From Hypholoma sublateritium FD-334 SS-4 (taxonomy: Eukaryota; Basidiomycota; Agaricomycetes; Agaricales; Strophariaceae), in the NCBI GenBank assembly GCA_000827495.1, contig KN817550.1:124001-188000 (forward strand): a stretch of DNA of 64,000 nucleotides. Direction: 5' to 3'. The notes beneath the pieces were generated by a model, which worked only from the letters and a program-made list of their open reading frames with translations, searched no databases and was not told where the DNA came from. The stretch's first letter is position 1, and each line of letters begins with the position of its first letter. This document shows, one piece after another, positions 1-10,548 of this stretch. Both the position numbers and the translations under genes were made by a program.

Positions 1-393
1 GCTGGCGTTGCCTACGCCACTGGTGAAATTGTCCGTTTTCACGATGACGTTTCCGACTGAGTTAACGAAGAGGAGGTTTTGTTGTTGGGCGAAAGCCTGG
101 TCCGTATAATTGACGACACCTAGGAAATCTGTTAATGAATGAATACAGCCTTCGCTGAAAGTTGACGCACCTTCATTTCCGGCATTACCAAAGAAGTCTG
201 TCACGTCGTTTCCAACTTTGTAGTTCCACAAGTCAAAACTAGGCGCCAAGAAACGAGTCGGGACAATCAGTCAACATATTCTCTTCTGAAGTCGTGGGAC
301 GTACAATGCGGAGCCGCTGTAGTTGTTAGCCAGCTGCATCTGCTGGGCCAGGGTGGACCCGAAAAGAGTGGCGAGGGCTATAAAGCGCATCAT
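1..393 (-). CDS. GH16-family glucanase-like secreted protein, 5' part only
   Basis: Predicted secreted glycoside hydrolase family 16 enzyme acting on cell-wall beta-glucans. The ATG at 393 opens a signal peptide ([17 protein letters not shown]). Two introns were placed by GT/AG and phase, one after the GSA codons near 305-240 and one near 173-122. Spliced, the start of the mature protein reads YSGSAFFDLWNY, followed by a stretch with DVTDFFGN and a [10 protein letters not shown] block. This is the usual N-terminal pattern of basidiomycete GH16 proteins (GSxFFDxWxY...D.T.G.VNYVD). The catalytic ExDxxE motif would lie beyond the window edge, so activity cannot be judged. The residues seen and the intron positions agree with the family; the substrate is inferred. 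Confidence 0.72.
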
Positions 394-403
394 CCTCGAG
401 CTT

Positions 404-448
404 GGGTATGGGGAGGGGGAGGGGGAGGGGGAGAGGTGAGGGATGGGA
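404..448 (+). repeat. G-rich tract, possible G-quadruplex
   Basis: Runs of four to five G separated by single A or short spacers lie directly upstream of the GH16 start codon (C-rich on the coding strand). At least five G-runs occur within 45 bases, enough on paper for a G-quadruplex in the promoter or 5' UTR. Confidence 0.6.
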
Positions 449-560
449 ACGAGCACAACAACACTTGGAAACGTGGTGTGATGCCTGTCAGTTGTAAAAT
501 CCGCCTGGCTCGGCAGGGGTATAAATAAACAACGTCCTCGGTCGCAGCCTATGTATGGAG

Positions 561-570
561 CTATAAATAG
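561..570 (-). promoter_or_regulatory. TATA-type element of the GH16 gene
   Basis: CTATTTATAG on the coding strand, 168 bases before the GH16 start codon. A second TATA-like stretch (TATTTATA) lies closer, near 517-527. The same CTATAAATAGACG core recurs upstream of the DUF7137 gene at 54098. Confidence 0.4.
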
Positions 571-1509
571 ACGATGTCGGCCATTATTCCCCATGCCCAC
601 TGCCCAGGGGCATGTGTGGACGGATGGACCGATCGTCTGAGCGCCGAGAGTCTCAAATGAGTCACCGTGTCATGGGGTTGAAATACATATGCAGTGTATG
701 ACCTTGCACTTGAGCTGGTATCGACGTCAAAAAAAAATGACGAAGGGGTTGCGCGCCGGCACGGCCTGCGCATGCCACGAGGCCTTTGATCAAGGGCCTG
801 CTTTGCTTCGACTCTGATTCTGATTCTTACCTTAAGTATAGCATAATCCCGGATGGTTGCCGTAGGGAAGCAGGATCCAGTGAAATGGTATAACGTACAG
901 ACGATGGTATTCTGTACTTCAACAATGCTTTACGCATCAAGTTCACTATTGTAAAGTACTTAGTATGAGCTATCGAATACACGTACCTCAGCTATAAAAA
1001 AGCTGTAAAGCTACGCAGACAGGTTCGTTCCCTGTCAAATGGGACTCATATCTTGTCTGAGAACAGTCGTATATCGCTTTGGCTACAGCATTCACGAGTG
1101 CTTATAAAATCCAAATGAACAGTATAAATTGAAAATGGGCCGCACATAATCGGATTCGCAATGCTGCAAGTTGGGATTTTCCTTATTCTTCGGATGCCCT
1201 CTTGATTTTCAATGTGGAGAGGTGGGAGATGATCGATGATTCTCAGATTTCACAAACATATTGAGGCCGCTCAAATATCGCTACCAAGCTTCGTGTCTAA
1301 AGCAAACTTGAAGCGCGGGCGCCTAATGTACCATTACAGAAAGGGCCATACCTGGGCACTGTATTAGTGCCACATTAAGTGCTTAGATTGAGGTATAAAA
1401 TGGCTATGAATTTCACCAACTTAGTTTCCCAAAATTTTACCCACAACAGCTGCAGTAGACCCCTTCCCTAGGCCGTGATTCCTCTCAAAAACTACATCTG
1501 CTGGGCGCG
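571..1509. other. Intergenic, no gene seen
   Basis: Between the divergent GH16 and RNase H genes. Only short open frames without recognisable motifs or splice structure are present. Confidence 0.6.
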
Positions 1510-2451
1510 ATGGCTTATAATCCAAAACGTGTGGCTGGTACTTGGACACTTACGGCACACCGGTTTCGACTTGTGAAGTCCAACCGTAGAAATATTTCTT
1601 CCTGTTCAATTACTCCAGTTGCTCCCTGTTACGATATTCCTGTCGCGCACAATTTCTCTTTAGGTGAGGGATATCATATATGCCTTGGATCGTGGTCGCA
1701 ATTATTCATTGGAAAAATAGTGACGCCTACAAACTCTGAAATTGTGGATCCCGAAATCAAGACGAGAAAGTGGGACGTCGCCATTGGACCCGTCCTTCAT
1801 GAAACAAATCAACGTCGGGCTATCTCCACTCCCCCCAAAATCGATAAATATCCCAACTGCACGCACGGCGGACCACTTCAGATCAAATACGGCTATTACA
1901 GTAGCCGCGTACGCTCATATAGCTGCGCCATTCCGACAGAATCACAATCTCCCTCAATAAATCCTGAGGTATTCGTCGACGCAAGCAACCTCGGAATTGG
2001 ACTTATTTTCGGTTCCCGCTGGCTAGCTTGGAAGTTCAACCATGCCAGCCCCTGTATCCCTCGCAATATGGGCTGCATCGACAATTCTTGGTCTGAACTT
2101 GTTGCTGTAGAACTCGGCGTGCGTACCCTCATCGCTGCCGGGTTCCGTTCCACGACGGTGCGGATGAGGTCAGACAACACCAGCGTGGTGAGTGCGCTTA
2201 AAAGCCGTACGTGGGGGAATATAGATAGGTTGACGTGCGTGCTCGCGCGAATTGTGGAGCTATGCGACGCGTACGAACTGGATATAAGGCCAAAGTACGT
2301 AGAAGGTGGGAAGAATCCCGCAGACGCGCCATCGCGTGGTCGATTTCCGCCTCTGGATAAATTGTTAATTCTTGCGCCGTCCATTCCTCTGCAATTAGAG
2401 GGCATTATCAGTCTTTGTGAGAGAAGCTATAGTTCTATGTCTTTGAAGTGA
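1510..2451 (+). CDS. Stand-alone RNase H domain protein (retroelement-type), copy 1
   Basis: Single-exon 313-residue frame starting at ATG 1510. Residues about 153-275 form an RNase H fold of the reverse-transcriptase-associated type: VFVDAS (D157), WSELVAVELG (E196), MRSDNTSVV (D222) and NPADAPSRG (D272). All four catalytic acids are present. No reverse transcriptase, integrase or protease motif occurs in the upstream 150 residues or in flanking DNA. The block NPADAPSRG followed by a hydrophobic tail resembles RNase H regions of DIRS- or gypsy-like elements found in many Agaricomycete genomes. It could be a retroelement relic or a domesticated RNase H; the intact tetrad favours some constraint. 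Two relatives lie at 13721-14882 and 15685-17165 on the other strand. Confidence 0.7.
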   Translation: MAYNPKRVAGTWTLTAHRFRLVKSNRRNISSCSITPVAPCYDIPVAHNFSLGEGYHICLGSWSQLFIGKIVTPTNSEIVDPEIKTRKWDVAIGPVLHETNQRRAISTPPKIDKYPNCTHGGPLQIKYGYYSSRVRSYSCAIPTESQSPSINPEVFVDASNLGIGLIFGSRWLAWKFNHASPCIPRNMGCIDNSWSELVAVELGVRTLIAAGFRSTTVRMRSDNTSVVSALKSRTWGNIDRLTCVLARIVELCDAYELDIRPKYVEGGKNPADAPSRGRFPPLDKLLILAPSIPLQLEGIISLCERSYSSMSLK

Positions 2452-2868
2452 ACTACTTACGTACTTCTTGTGATTCTGTAGTGACTGATGCCGTCTCCCG
2501 AGTCTAATCATACCGTAAACTTGTTCGAGGTGATAAGTTTGTATATCCATATTCTTGACATTTGAGTATCGCCAGGCTTGGTTAAATGACAGTATCATAG
2601 AAGACAGTTGCCATTTTGTTTTGATTCGCCGATGTCTTCGTCAATTTAAAAGGGGTACGCAACGAGGTCTGCGCCCGGGCCAGTGGAGAGTCCTTTGATG
2701 TTCTACTTTGCATACATACAGTTTATGCCTTGTGCGAAAGTGGCGTCCAAGCGGTGGTCGCCGACGTCGCCGAGCCATGGCCGGAGAACGGCCCGTCTCC
2801 AATTATTCCCACGATAGGACTATTTGGGCCTGGTTAGGGTTTGCTCATCTGTGTCTACGACCGTGACC
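2452..2868. other. Intergenic, no gene seen
   Basis: No supported gene between the RNase H gene and the hAT element. Confidence 0.6.
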
Positions 2869-3555
2869 ACCGTATCCAGTGGTGTGCGGGTAGTGACTAT
2901 TTGATCGAGTTAGAGTTGGGGTAGCCATCAGAGTTATAACCAAGTCATAACTAGTTACTAACTCAATAACTCTCCCACGACTGATGGCCAGGGCCGAGCT
3001 CAGCGCTGCTCAGGGCTCGAATGCTATGATTAGCCAAATGTAGCTACTTTAATATTGATGGCGTAGACTAAATATAGGTTTGGAATGTACAAGGATGCGG
3101 CGAAAGCTACTCCATGGTAGTATTTCCGCGTGTCAGGCATGAATGACTGAGTTAGACTGAGGATCACCAGTCTGCCATTCATATTGGTATGTATTTCAGT
3201 AGTTAAATTCTCCGCAATAGAATCAAAGAACCATAGAACGATACAGATACATGACCTGTGATGCAGCTGTTCTTGAATTTTCAATTGAGAGCCAGCTATA
3301 AATTGGTATGCGGATAAACAGATAAGTCCAACAGCATTCTTTTACACTTTCTGCGCAACGACTTCGCAAGAATATTGCGCCGCAGCGCAGATATGTACTG
3401 TATACTTTATTAGTAGAGTCCAATGTATTGCAATACTAGTACTATCGGATAAGCTATGGAATAGCCCGACTACCTCCAACATGTATAAAGGGGTGATTCA
3501 ACAAGCAATCTATTCTTCAGAACACCCTTCTCTCCTTGGTTTCTCGTCTACAACA

Positions 3556-6500
3556 ATGCCTCCTAAGTCAAGCAAACGAGCTGGTGGTGGCAAGAGGTTC
3601 CCCCGAAGAGAATTCAATGAGCATCCTGACGACGCTTCTGGGACCAACATGGCCGGGGCACCATCTTCGAATAAAAAATTGGTTTACCATCGTCCATGTT
3701 TTGATCAACATCTTGCGGCACTCATCGACGGCGACAACCAGGCCCTAGCCATTGGATCCATGTCTGCTGTTCGCGACCGCAGCGTCTTGGTCGACCTCTG
3801 TACGTTAATCTTCTGATATTTTCAACGAAAAGATAACTTAAATTATTGTATATTGTAGTATGGGGGAACAAGGACAACCAAACGACCTCACATACCGATA
3901 CCATGGCGACCCACATCCGTGATTGTCCGTATTCTTCGGCGCACGATGTCGAGTGCGCCAAACTCTACAAACGAGGGAAGCGCCAGTTTGACGAAGACAG
4001 CATGACCCCCGGGCCGGCCCACACGGATTTTGGGACTATGGGCTCATCGTTGATTGGAGCAAGTCAGTTAACTGGTCCACTGAGCTCGGGTGAGTTGTAT
4101 TGGACTCAAGTGTGTATAATATCTGACACGCAATTTAGGCGCNGGAAGAACATCGACGTCTGACGTCAGTCTCACCCCCTCGGACTCGGTTTCATTCACC
4201 GGCGGCCCCCGCCACCCTGCTTTGACCNGCACTGCCAGTGCATCGAACCTTCGTCGTGTCTCGTCTCCCGGAATTACACCCGACATGCTTCCGCCCCAAG
4301 TCAACTCTATCTTCTGGACCGCAGCCAAGTACCGGCGCTTCGAACACCTCGTCCTTCGACTCACGGCCTCGGCCGGATTTCCGTTGTCTTGGGTCGAGAA
4401 CCCAGAGTGGCAGCTACTCCGCGAGGAGTTTATTTATGGATCGCCGTCTATTTCAAGAAAGGTACTCTCCACGCGGATACTCCGGGAGGTGGTCGATGAA
4501 TTTAGGGCGCTTGCCAAGGAGAATGTGCAGGGAAAGGATGTGACACTACAGTCAGATGGTTGGACTGGAATCAACAATCGACATTTGCTAGCTTTCATGA
4601 TCACCTGTGATAAACGCGTATGTATTGTGATCTTCTGAATATTTCCTCGCTGAAACTAGATTTTTATTTTTAGGTGCTTACGCACAGTGTCCACGATTCG
4701 ACCAAGGATCGCAAGACTGCCGAGAACCTTTTGTGTGAACTCGAGAAAGTCTACAGCAGCCTCCAAGACCCGATGACTTGGTGCACTGTTGTTGCCGGCC
4801 TGGTCACGGATGCCTCAGGCGAGGCGCGAAAGGCCCGGCGTCTGTTTTTGGTGAAGCACCCCCAAGTGATCGTGTTGGACTGCTATTCCCATCAAGTGAG
4901 CTCTATTCTCCAAAATATATTCTTATTCTGATAATATTCAGATCAACCTGGTTGTCGGTGATTTCTTCAAGTCACGCTCGCCGTTGTTGCGCTTTACGGA
5001 ACGCGCGGGTGAACTCATCACTTGGCTCCGGTCGAAAACTCGGATTCTTGGAAACCTCACGCGCTCTGTAATTCGCGCGGTTCTTACACGCTGGACTGCC
5101 CATTACATGGCATATCGACGTCTCCTACAGCTCTACCCGACACTGCGATCAATTCTTTTTGCAGATGCCTCCCGCCCCGACGAGCTCAAGGTTTTGGTAT
5201 CCGGTGATGCTAAGGCACGTGAGAAGGCTGAGGAGATGGTGAAGATAATCGAGAATCCATCGTTCTGGCACGCTATTGCTTTGTACGTCCTGCCATTGTA
5301 ATAAATGACTTGTAATTCCAAGATTTAAATGTAATTGTATTTGTGTATCATATGCAGGATCACTCGCTATCTGGAGCCTTTAGCAATTGCAGCGAACATC
5401 ACCCAAGCATCATTCTGCCGGCTCGATCAGGTTCTTCTTACATTCGGGTTCCTTGTCATGAGGTACAAAGACGAGAAGATGAATCAGGACGAAATCGGCC
5501 GGTCGGCAATCATCAAGAGCTTAGAGACTCGTTGGTCCAAATGCGATCAGGAAGTTTTTGTGGCAGCCGTCATTGTCAACCCCTTCTATCAGACACTCCC
5601 GTTCAACGTTAATGATGGGGAATTCTCACTATGGCTCACCCGCGCAGAACTCCGCGCCCTGTTTTCTCGTTTATTCCGCCGATTTTTTCAGAGAGAGCCA
5701 CCTCCCGAGTTCTTTACCGACATGGTGGACTTTCTTTCGGCAACGGGAAAATTCCGCAGGCTTCGCGAACAGGTGACCTTTGATCTTGAGCAAGCATCGC
5801 AAAGGGTGCGTTTCGAAATTTCCATATATTAAACATCTGTCGCTCCTTTTTAATCTACCTTACAGAGAGAGCAGGTGGACCCCCTCGATACTCTGTCATC
5901 ATTCTCAATCCCAGGACGACCTGACCTCGACAGTCCCTTTATGCTCTTTGCTCGAAGGTTGCTCTCTGTTTCAGCAAACTCGGCAAGCTGCGAGCGCTTA
6001 TTCAGNGTTTTCGGCACCATCCTCACAAAGCTCCGGAATCGAACTGGAAACACAACACTTACCAACCTTAGCGAGATCAAGATGCACATCCGGGATGAAC
6101 ACAACGCGAAGGGAGGGAAATCCCGACTGAAGAGGCAATTTCAGGCTCAAGCGCCATCCGCCGCCGATCCCAATCTTCCACCCGCTGGGTCTGCCACATC
6201 TCGCGTAGATGCTAACAATCAGCTTGAATCTACGATCAATAGTGAGTCATACGTTGATCATATCAGAGTTCAGACATTTCTTATTTACTTCATGGTTTAT
6301 AGATATCTTTGCACAGGCCTTGGTTTATCGGCTACCACTTCCGGATTCTGAACCGTCTGAGTCCTCCCCTCTCACTGGTGAATTTGCTGCCTTAGTTGCC
6401 CAGCACCGTCAAATGCTCGAGGATGACGACGAAGACAACCTGCCGACCCAAGTTTCAGATGAGTGGAGAACATTGTCATTGGAGCAATTGTTTGATTTTT

Positions 6501-6649
6501 CTTCGAATCTATGGGTAACTCGCTATGCTAATTTTGCGAACTTTACCTTTGATGAAGAACTGGAACTGTACGACTTATTGGAGTTGGATGCTGATGGCGA
6601 TCTTGACCCAGAATTTGATGCGACCACCGAGGACATTCTTTCGGGCTGA
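3556..6649 (+). CDS. hAT transposase, copy 1
   Basis: Eight exons join in frame: 3556-3799, 3859-4089, 4139-4617, 4674-4895, 4942-5282, 5358-5805, 5866-6241 and 6303-6649, giving 895 residues. The ATG at 3556 (MPPKSSKRAGGG) was chosen because it opens a basic leader. A BED-like region follows (WGNKDN...HIRDC, about 83-105). The RNase H core shows SDGWTG (D298), VTDASG (D364) and LDCYSHQ near 387-393. The C-terminal hAT dimerisation segment contains LLSVSANSASCERLF (E698) and an acidic tail. Ambiguous bases at 4143, 4228 and 6006 fall in exons; the last makes the usual FS serine codon AGN. No stop or frameshift is seen, so it looks potentially active. Confidence 0.92.
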
Positions 6650-6763
6650 TAGCTACTTTTTTTCCTTATGAATATTGTAAATGTACTACGAATTGGCTGC
6701 AAACGCGACTGTTTTCCCTCTGGATCAATGCACCGGCCCACAGCCCTGTGGCTATGTGATAAC

Positions 6764-6953
6764 CCATCACTAGAGTTAATTATAACTACTAACTAGTTAA
6801 TAACTCGCCGTAACTTTCGGCAAGTTACCTAACTTCGGCGTAACTCGCACATCACTGANCCATCACTAGAGTTAATTATAACTACTAACTAGTTAATAAC
6901 TCGCCGTAACTTTCGGCAAGTTACCTAACTTCGGCGTAACTCGCACATCACTG
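6764..6953 (+). repeat. Tandem duplication of the hAT right end
   Basis: A 96-base unit starting CCATCACTAGAG at 6764 recurs at 6860. The first unit ends CACTGA followed by an ambiguous base at 6859. Copy 2 of the element has one unit only, which accounts for the whole 96-base length difference between copies. Confidence 0.9.
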
Positions 6954-6961
6954 ACCGTATC

Positions 6962-7971
6962 TGCACCTATCTGTATCCATGTCCCTCTATCACGCCTTCC
7001 TCTCTGCGCCTTTCACCGAAATGAATATATTTGTCCAAACTTAGAGACTGTGGGATAAACTCCCACTCAGGCCCTCTCATTTCTTTGACTTGCTCAGACC
7101 AGCTTGCGACTCCGAGGTTCGACGCTCCTGATACGACTTCGCACGACTTCGAGAAATTGCCCCAGTAGGCTCCTCCTGCGCATTTCTACTTACATAGGAT
7201 GACCACGAGTACCACATCTTTATATTTATCGCGAAGCCAACATTCGGTTGACATGTCGACGCTGATGAATGCTGAAATGCCTGGAAATTGAGGCCTGTTC
7301 GTCTTGCGCAACGATTGTCCCATCTGAATCAGCCTGGGCACAGCAGGCATGTGATTTTTTATCGTCTTGTCTACCCCAAGTATAACGTATGGTTGACCGC
7401 AACAGGATCTCTACAGGGACGCGGCGGAAGCTAGGCCGTAGGCAAGATTAGGACTACACCTCACTCCAATTCAAGTTCAACTTACGGGGAACCAGCGCGG
7501 CGCTGGGTCGGCGTCATACTGACATTCACCGGGTTCACCGCAATTCCGTAGACCAATACTTCGGCCCTTCCTCGATATGTATGGCGTACGCTGGCTGTGA
7601 GAATCAGATGCTCACCCGCCCATCTACTCGCGTCAGATTAGGAGGCGATCATGCGGCGTGGCATGGAGTGGGCCATTCTGTTCACATATATGTGCGTCGT
7701 TTTCCAGTCTGTCTGACTTTCCTTCCCATCTGTTCTTATTCAACGGCTCGATTGCAACAGGTTCTAGGACACCCTCAATCTCCTTTCTCAGCTCTGAATC
7801 CCGCGAGGCGTTTCAGTGTTCGATTTTCCTTTCGACCGTCCCTCATAAACCGAACTCAACTGTAACTGTCTACGAACATTTGCCAGACCCCTCATCCATA
7901 CACCAATTGCCTGTCTAACGATTACTCGTCTCCACCTTCTTCGCCCCGCGGATATTGTACGCTACGGCAGT
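6962..7971. other. Intergenic, upstream of the 766-residue F-box-type gene
   Basis: No supported gene. The last 300 bases are pyrimidine-rich, as in many fungal promoters and leaders. Confidence 0.55.
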
Positions 7972-10272
7972 ATGCTCTCTCCGCACCTTACTTTCTCCGA
8001 TACAGTTTTCAATGGAGATGAACCGTCGCGTATCAGCGGATCACACCGATTAAACAAGGCCGACTTTGAACCTATACCGACATCATTGAGTTCAGGCCAG
8101 TCAGAGGCGCGGCAACAACGTAGTCAACGGAGTCATGGTTTTCACCAAACGGATCTACAAGGCCCGTCTTTTCATATTTCGCCCTCTCGTGCAACTGCGT
8201 TTCCAGACACGCCCGCCAATGGAAAAGACATCGCGACCAGAAGAGCCCACAATGCTGTTCAACCTATCGCACGTCTCAGTGCGGACATCCTCGAATATCT
8301 CTTTCTACTTGGAGTGTCTCTCGCTTCCACCTCGGGATTACGCCGTACCTCCTGCCCCACGCACTCGTCTACCTCAGCCCATCACCGGGAGTCGCCAACA
8401 CGGACAATACTGACCTATGCCCAACTCACTTCCTCTCTACGGCACACCGCGCTCTCTTCTCCACGCCTTTGGGCGCGTCTGGTCGACTTCGAGCACGCAT
8501 CATCGCGATGGACTGATGAGCTCCTTCGACGGTCGGCGAGCGTAGGCTTGCAGGTAGTATTTCAGTGGTCCAAGGCACTAGGGTCGTTTCATTCGCCCCA
8601 CGATACGAACAGCGGCGCCCTGGTTCACGAAAGTCGTGGACGCATAGCGAAGAAGGCGAGGCTGGAAAGCATGCTGCGCTGCGAAGTACTCGAGCGGGCA
8701 CGAAGTATTGGCGCCGCAGTTCCTGCGCCATACTTCGCCGATGTGCTTCTGGACACTCTTGCTGGAATGAAGGATGGTGTTGGAACGCGGACGCTGGACC
8801 GGTTGAAGACCTTGCGGATTGTCAGGAGCCAGCCACTGAAGATTTTTGGAGAAGAGAGAAGGCCAGATGCTGACGAAGAAACTCGCGGACCGGCGGAGTA
8901 TGTGCCGTTCGCAATCCTTGCCGCAGCTCCGCAGTTACGGGAGTTAGCCATCGCCGAATCATGTCTACCCTTCCATGACTTGCTGCCTTACCTCGCACTT
9001 TCTATCCCACCGCCAATAGTCGCCCCAACTCCCGAATCACCTTCGCTATCCCACCAGCGATCTTTCACCGACATTGATGTCCGAGTCTTGCGTACGCTAT
9101 CCCACCTTCGCAGTCTACACATCGCAGACCTTCCTCTCCACCTCGCCCCCAGTGCTCGCGAGTGGCTTCTCTGTCTGTATGCTATGCCCTCTCTTGAGGA
9201 ACTCGTCCTAGAAGGCGCCGTCCTTGCTATCGCAGATCTGGGTGCGCGCGCTGATAAAAGGGCACGTTTTCACGGACAGACAGATATGGATACCTATTGG
9301 CCCGAAAACGAAGACGGTTACGCCAACGAGACCCCCATATCCTCCGACCGTTTGCCCCATATCCGTGTGCTCACCCTTGACGCGGCGCTGGAGGATGTCG
9401 GTGCGTTGGTTGCAGTGCTTCCCCTTCCGGCGCTGGGGCCTGTTCAACGGATTAACGCCGAGCGGCAGGAGTCGTGCGAATGGACTCTGCGTTGCGCCAA
9501 TTCACGCGTGGAGGAGGCGATGGGTCTGTCCCGCGTGGTGAACGTACTTTCCCGCTCGGCCGGCGTCGCGGGTAGTTCAACGTCACGCACTCCCGGAGAC
9601 ACTCAGCCGGGGTCCATGCTTCCCTTGAGTCTGGCCATTTCCGCGACGGCGCACGAACTTCAAGTTCAACAGCGACTTTCCTCCCCCGGCCCGTGCTTCT
9701 CGGCTCACATTCAATTCCACATGTACAACGGTGCGGGTGCGACCTCAGGCCCCTTACGCGCAGCTCGCCCGACGGCGTCGCTCGTCCCCGCGGTTCTTGG
9801 TCACCTCGAGGCCGCCGTCCTGCCCCGCACGACGCGCCTCAACCTCAACCTCCCTCTCTTAGATGACATCGCTCCACTCCGAAGATCTCTCGCATGCGCC
9901 AAGCACGTCGTGCGGCTCGGCCTCGCCGCGCAGGGCTCCAAAAGCGTGCTACGGCTACTTCGCGACACGACGGATGCACAGCGCCTGTCCGTAAGTGCGT
10001 GCGATGTGAACGCTGCCGATTCGACTCGCGCGCGTGTCGAACGAGGCCCAGACGCTGTCATGTTATTGCCCGCGCTGAAGGTTCTGGCGATGTCGGAGGA
10101 GGGCTGTGTCGGTCCAATTTGGACTTCCCTTATTCGCTGCGTAAAGGCGCGCAGGACCAGAGCTCCAATGGTCGGCGTAGAGTTCGGGTCTTTGAACGGG
10201 CGTTACAGTCTGTTGACACCGGAACGGGTGAACGAACTACAGGGCCTCGGGGTGGATGTGGATGTGAAGTGA
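7972..10272 (+). CDS. F-box-type protein, 766 residues
   Basis: Long single-exon frame from ATG 7972. Residues about 100-165 resemble the F-box-like region of basidiomycete proteins: RLSADILEYLFLLGV, then LRHTALSSPRLWARLVDF, where the family has a conserved arginine-rich turn and LW. F-box proteins of this kind usually act as substrate adaptors of SCF ubiquitin ligases. The remainder is leucine-rich with alternating strand-helix character but no clear LRR consensus. The gene is convergent with an F-box gene ending at 10549, with 276 bases between stops. The F-box assignment is moderate because a serine/histidine-rich insert (about 122-145) splits the motif. Confidence 0.7.
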   Translation: MLSPHLTFSDTVFNGDEPSRISGSHRLNKADFEPIPTSLSSGQSEARQQRSQRSHGFHQTDLQGPSFHISPSRATAFPDTPANGKDIATRRAHNAVQPIARLSADILEYLFLLGVSLASTSGLRRTSCPTHSSTSAHHRESPTRTILTYAQLTSSLRHTALSSPRLWARLVDFEHASSRWTDELLRRSASVGLQVVFQWSKALGSFHSPHDTNSGALVHESRGRIAKKARLESMLRCEVLERARSIGAAVPAPYFADVLLDTLAGMKDGVGTRTLDRLKTLRIVRSQPLKIFGEERRPDADEETRGPAEYVPFAILAAAPQLRELAIAESCLPFHDLLPYLALSIPPPIVAPTPESPSLSHQRSFTDIDVRVLRTLSHLRSLHIADLPLHLAPSAREWLLCLYAMPSLEELVLEGAVLAIADLGARADKRARFHGQTDMDTYWPENEDGYANETPISSDRLPHIRVLTLDAALEDVGALVAVLPLPALGPVQRINAERQESCEWTLRCANSRVEEAMGLSRVVNVLSRSAGVAGSSTSRTPGDTQPGSMLPLSLAISATAHELQVQQRLSSPGPCFSAHIQFHMYNGAGATSGPLRAARPTASLVPAVLGHLEAAVLPRTTRLNLNLPLLDDIAPLRRSLACAKHVVRLGLAAQGSKSVLRLLRDTTDAQRLSVSACDVNAADSTRARVERGPDAVMLLPALKVLAMSEEGCVGPIWTSLIRCVKARRTRAPMVGVEFGSLNGRYSLLTPERVNELQGLGVDVDVK

Positions 10273-10548
10273 GCGAGCACGCTCTGTTTGTGCTGTATAT
10301 TCGGTCCGTCGCGAGATCCTGTAACCGTGTTGCAATTCTGTTTACTATGTGCATGTGCGTATACTTGTTGTATTTTTTTTCAAGATCAACACCGTGTAAA
10401 ATTTCGACGCCGATGGCGGGAAAGCGTTCACGCTGGCTCAAAGACGTGACGCAATATGAGATGGAAACTATTCTGCATTAATAATCATTGAGTACACGAT
10501 ACAGGTAAACACAACATTGAAATAGCGTGTATCTGTGCTAATATCGCT

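Larger units (their letters stand above)
2877..6953 (+). mobile_element. hAT DNA transposon, copy 1 (complete)
   Basis: The 4077-base element starts CAGTGGTGTGCGGGTAGTG and ends with the complement of CAGTGATGTGCGAGTTACG; 13 of the first 15 TIR positions match. It is flanked by the 8-bp direct repeat ACCGTATC at 2869-2876 and 6954-6961, the size expected for hAT insertions. It encodes one spliced transposase (3556-6649). Both ends carry clusters of TAACT-type motifs (2937-2972 and 6774-6845) that may be transposase binding sites. The right end is duplicated in tandem. A second copy lies at 31036-35016, at a constant offset of 28159 over the shared part. Confidence 0.95.

Noticed and set aside
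2452..2868. Possible reverse transcriptase near RNase H copy 1
   Set aside because: No YxDD-type motif or long frame on either strand in the flanks.
3030..3423. Minus-strand open frames at the left end of hAT copy 1 (repeated in copy 2)
   Set aside because: They lie in the non-coding 5' part of the element, have no motif, and occur only because the DNA is repeated.
7100..7140. GGTTCGACGC resembling a tRNA B box
   Set aside because: No A box and no acceptor-stem pairing.
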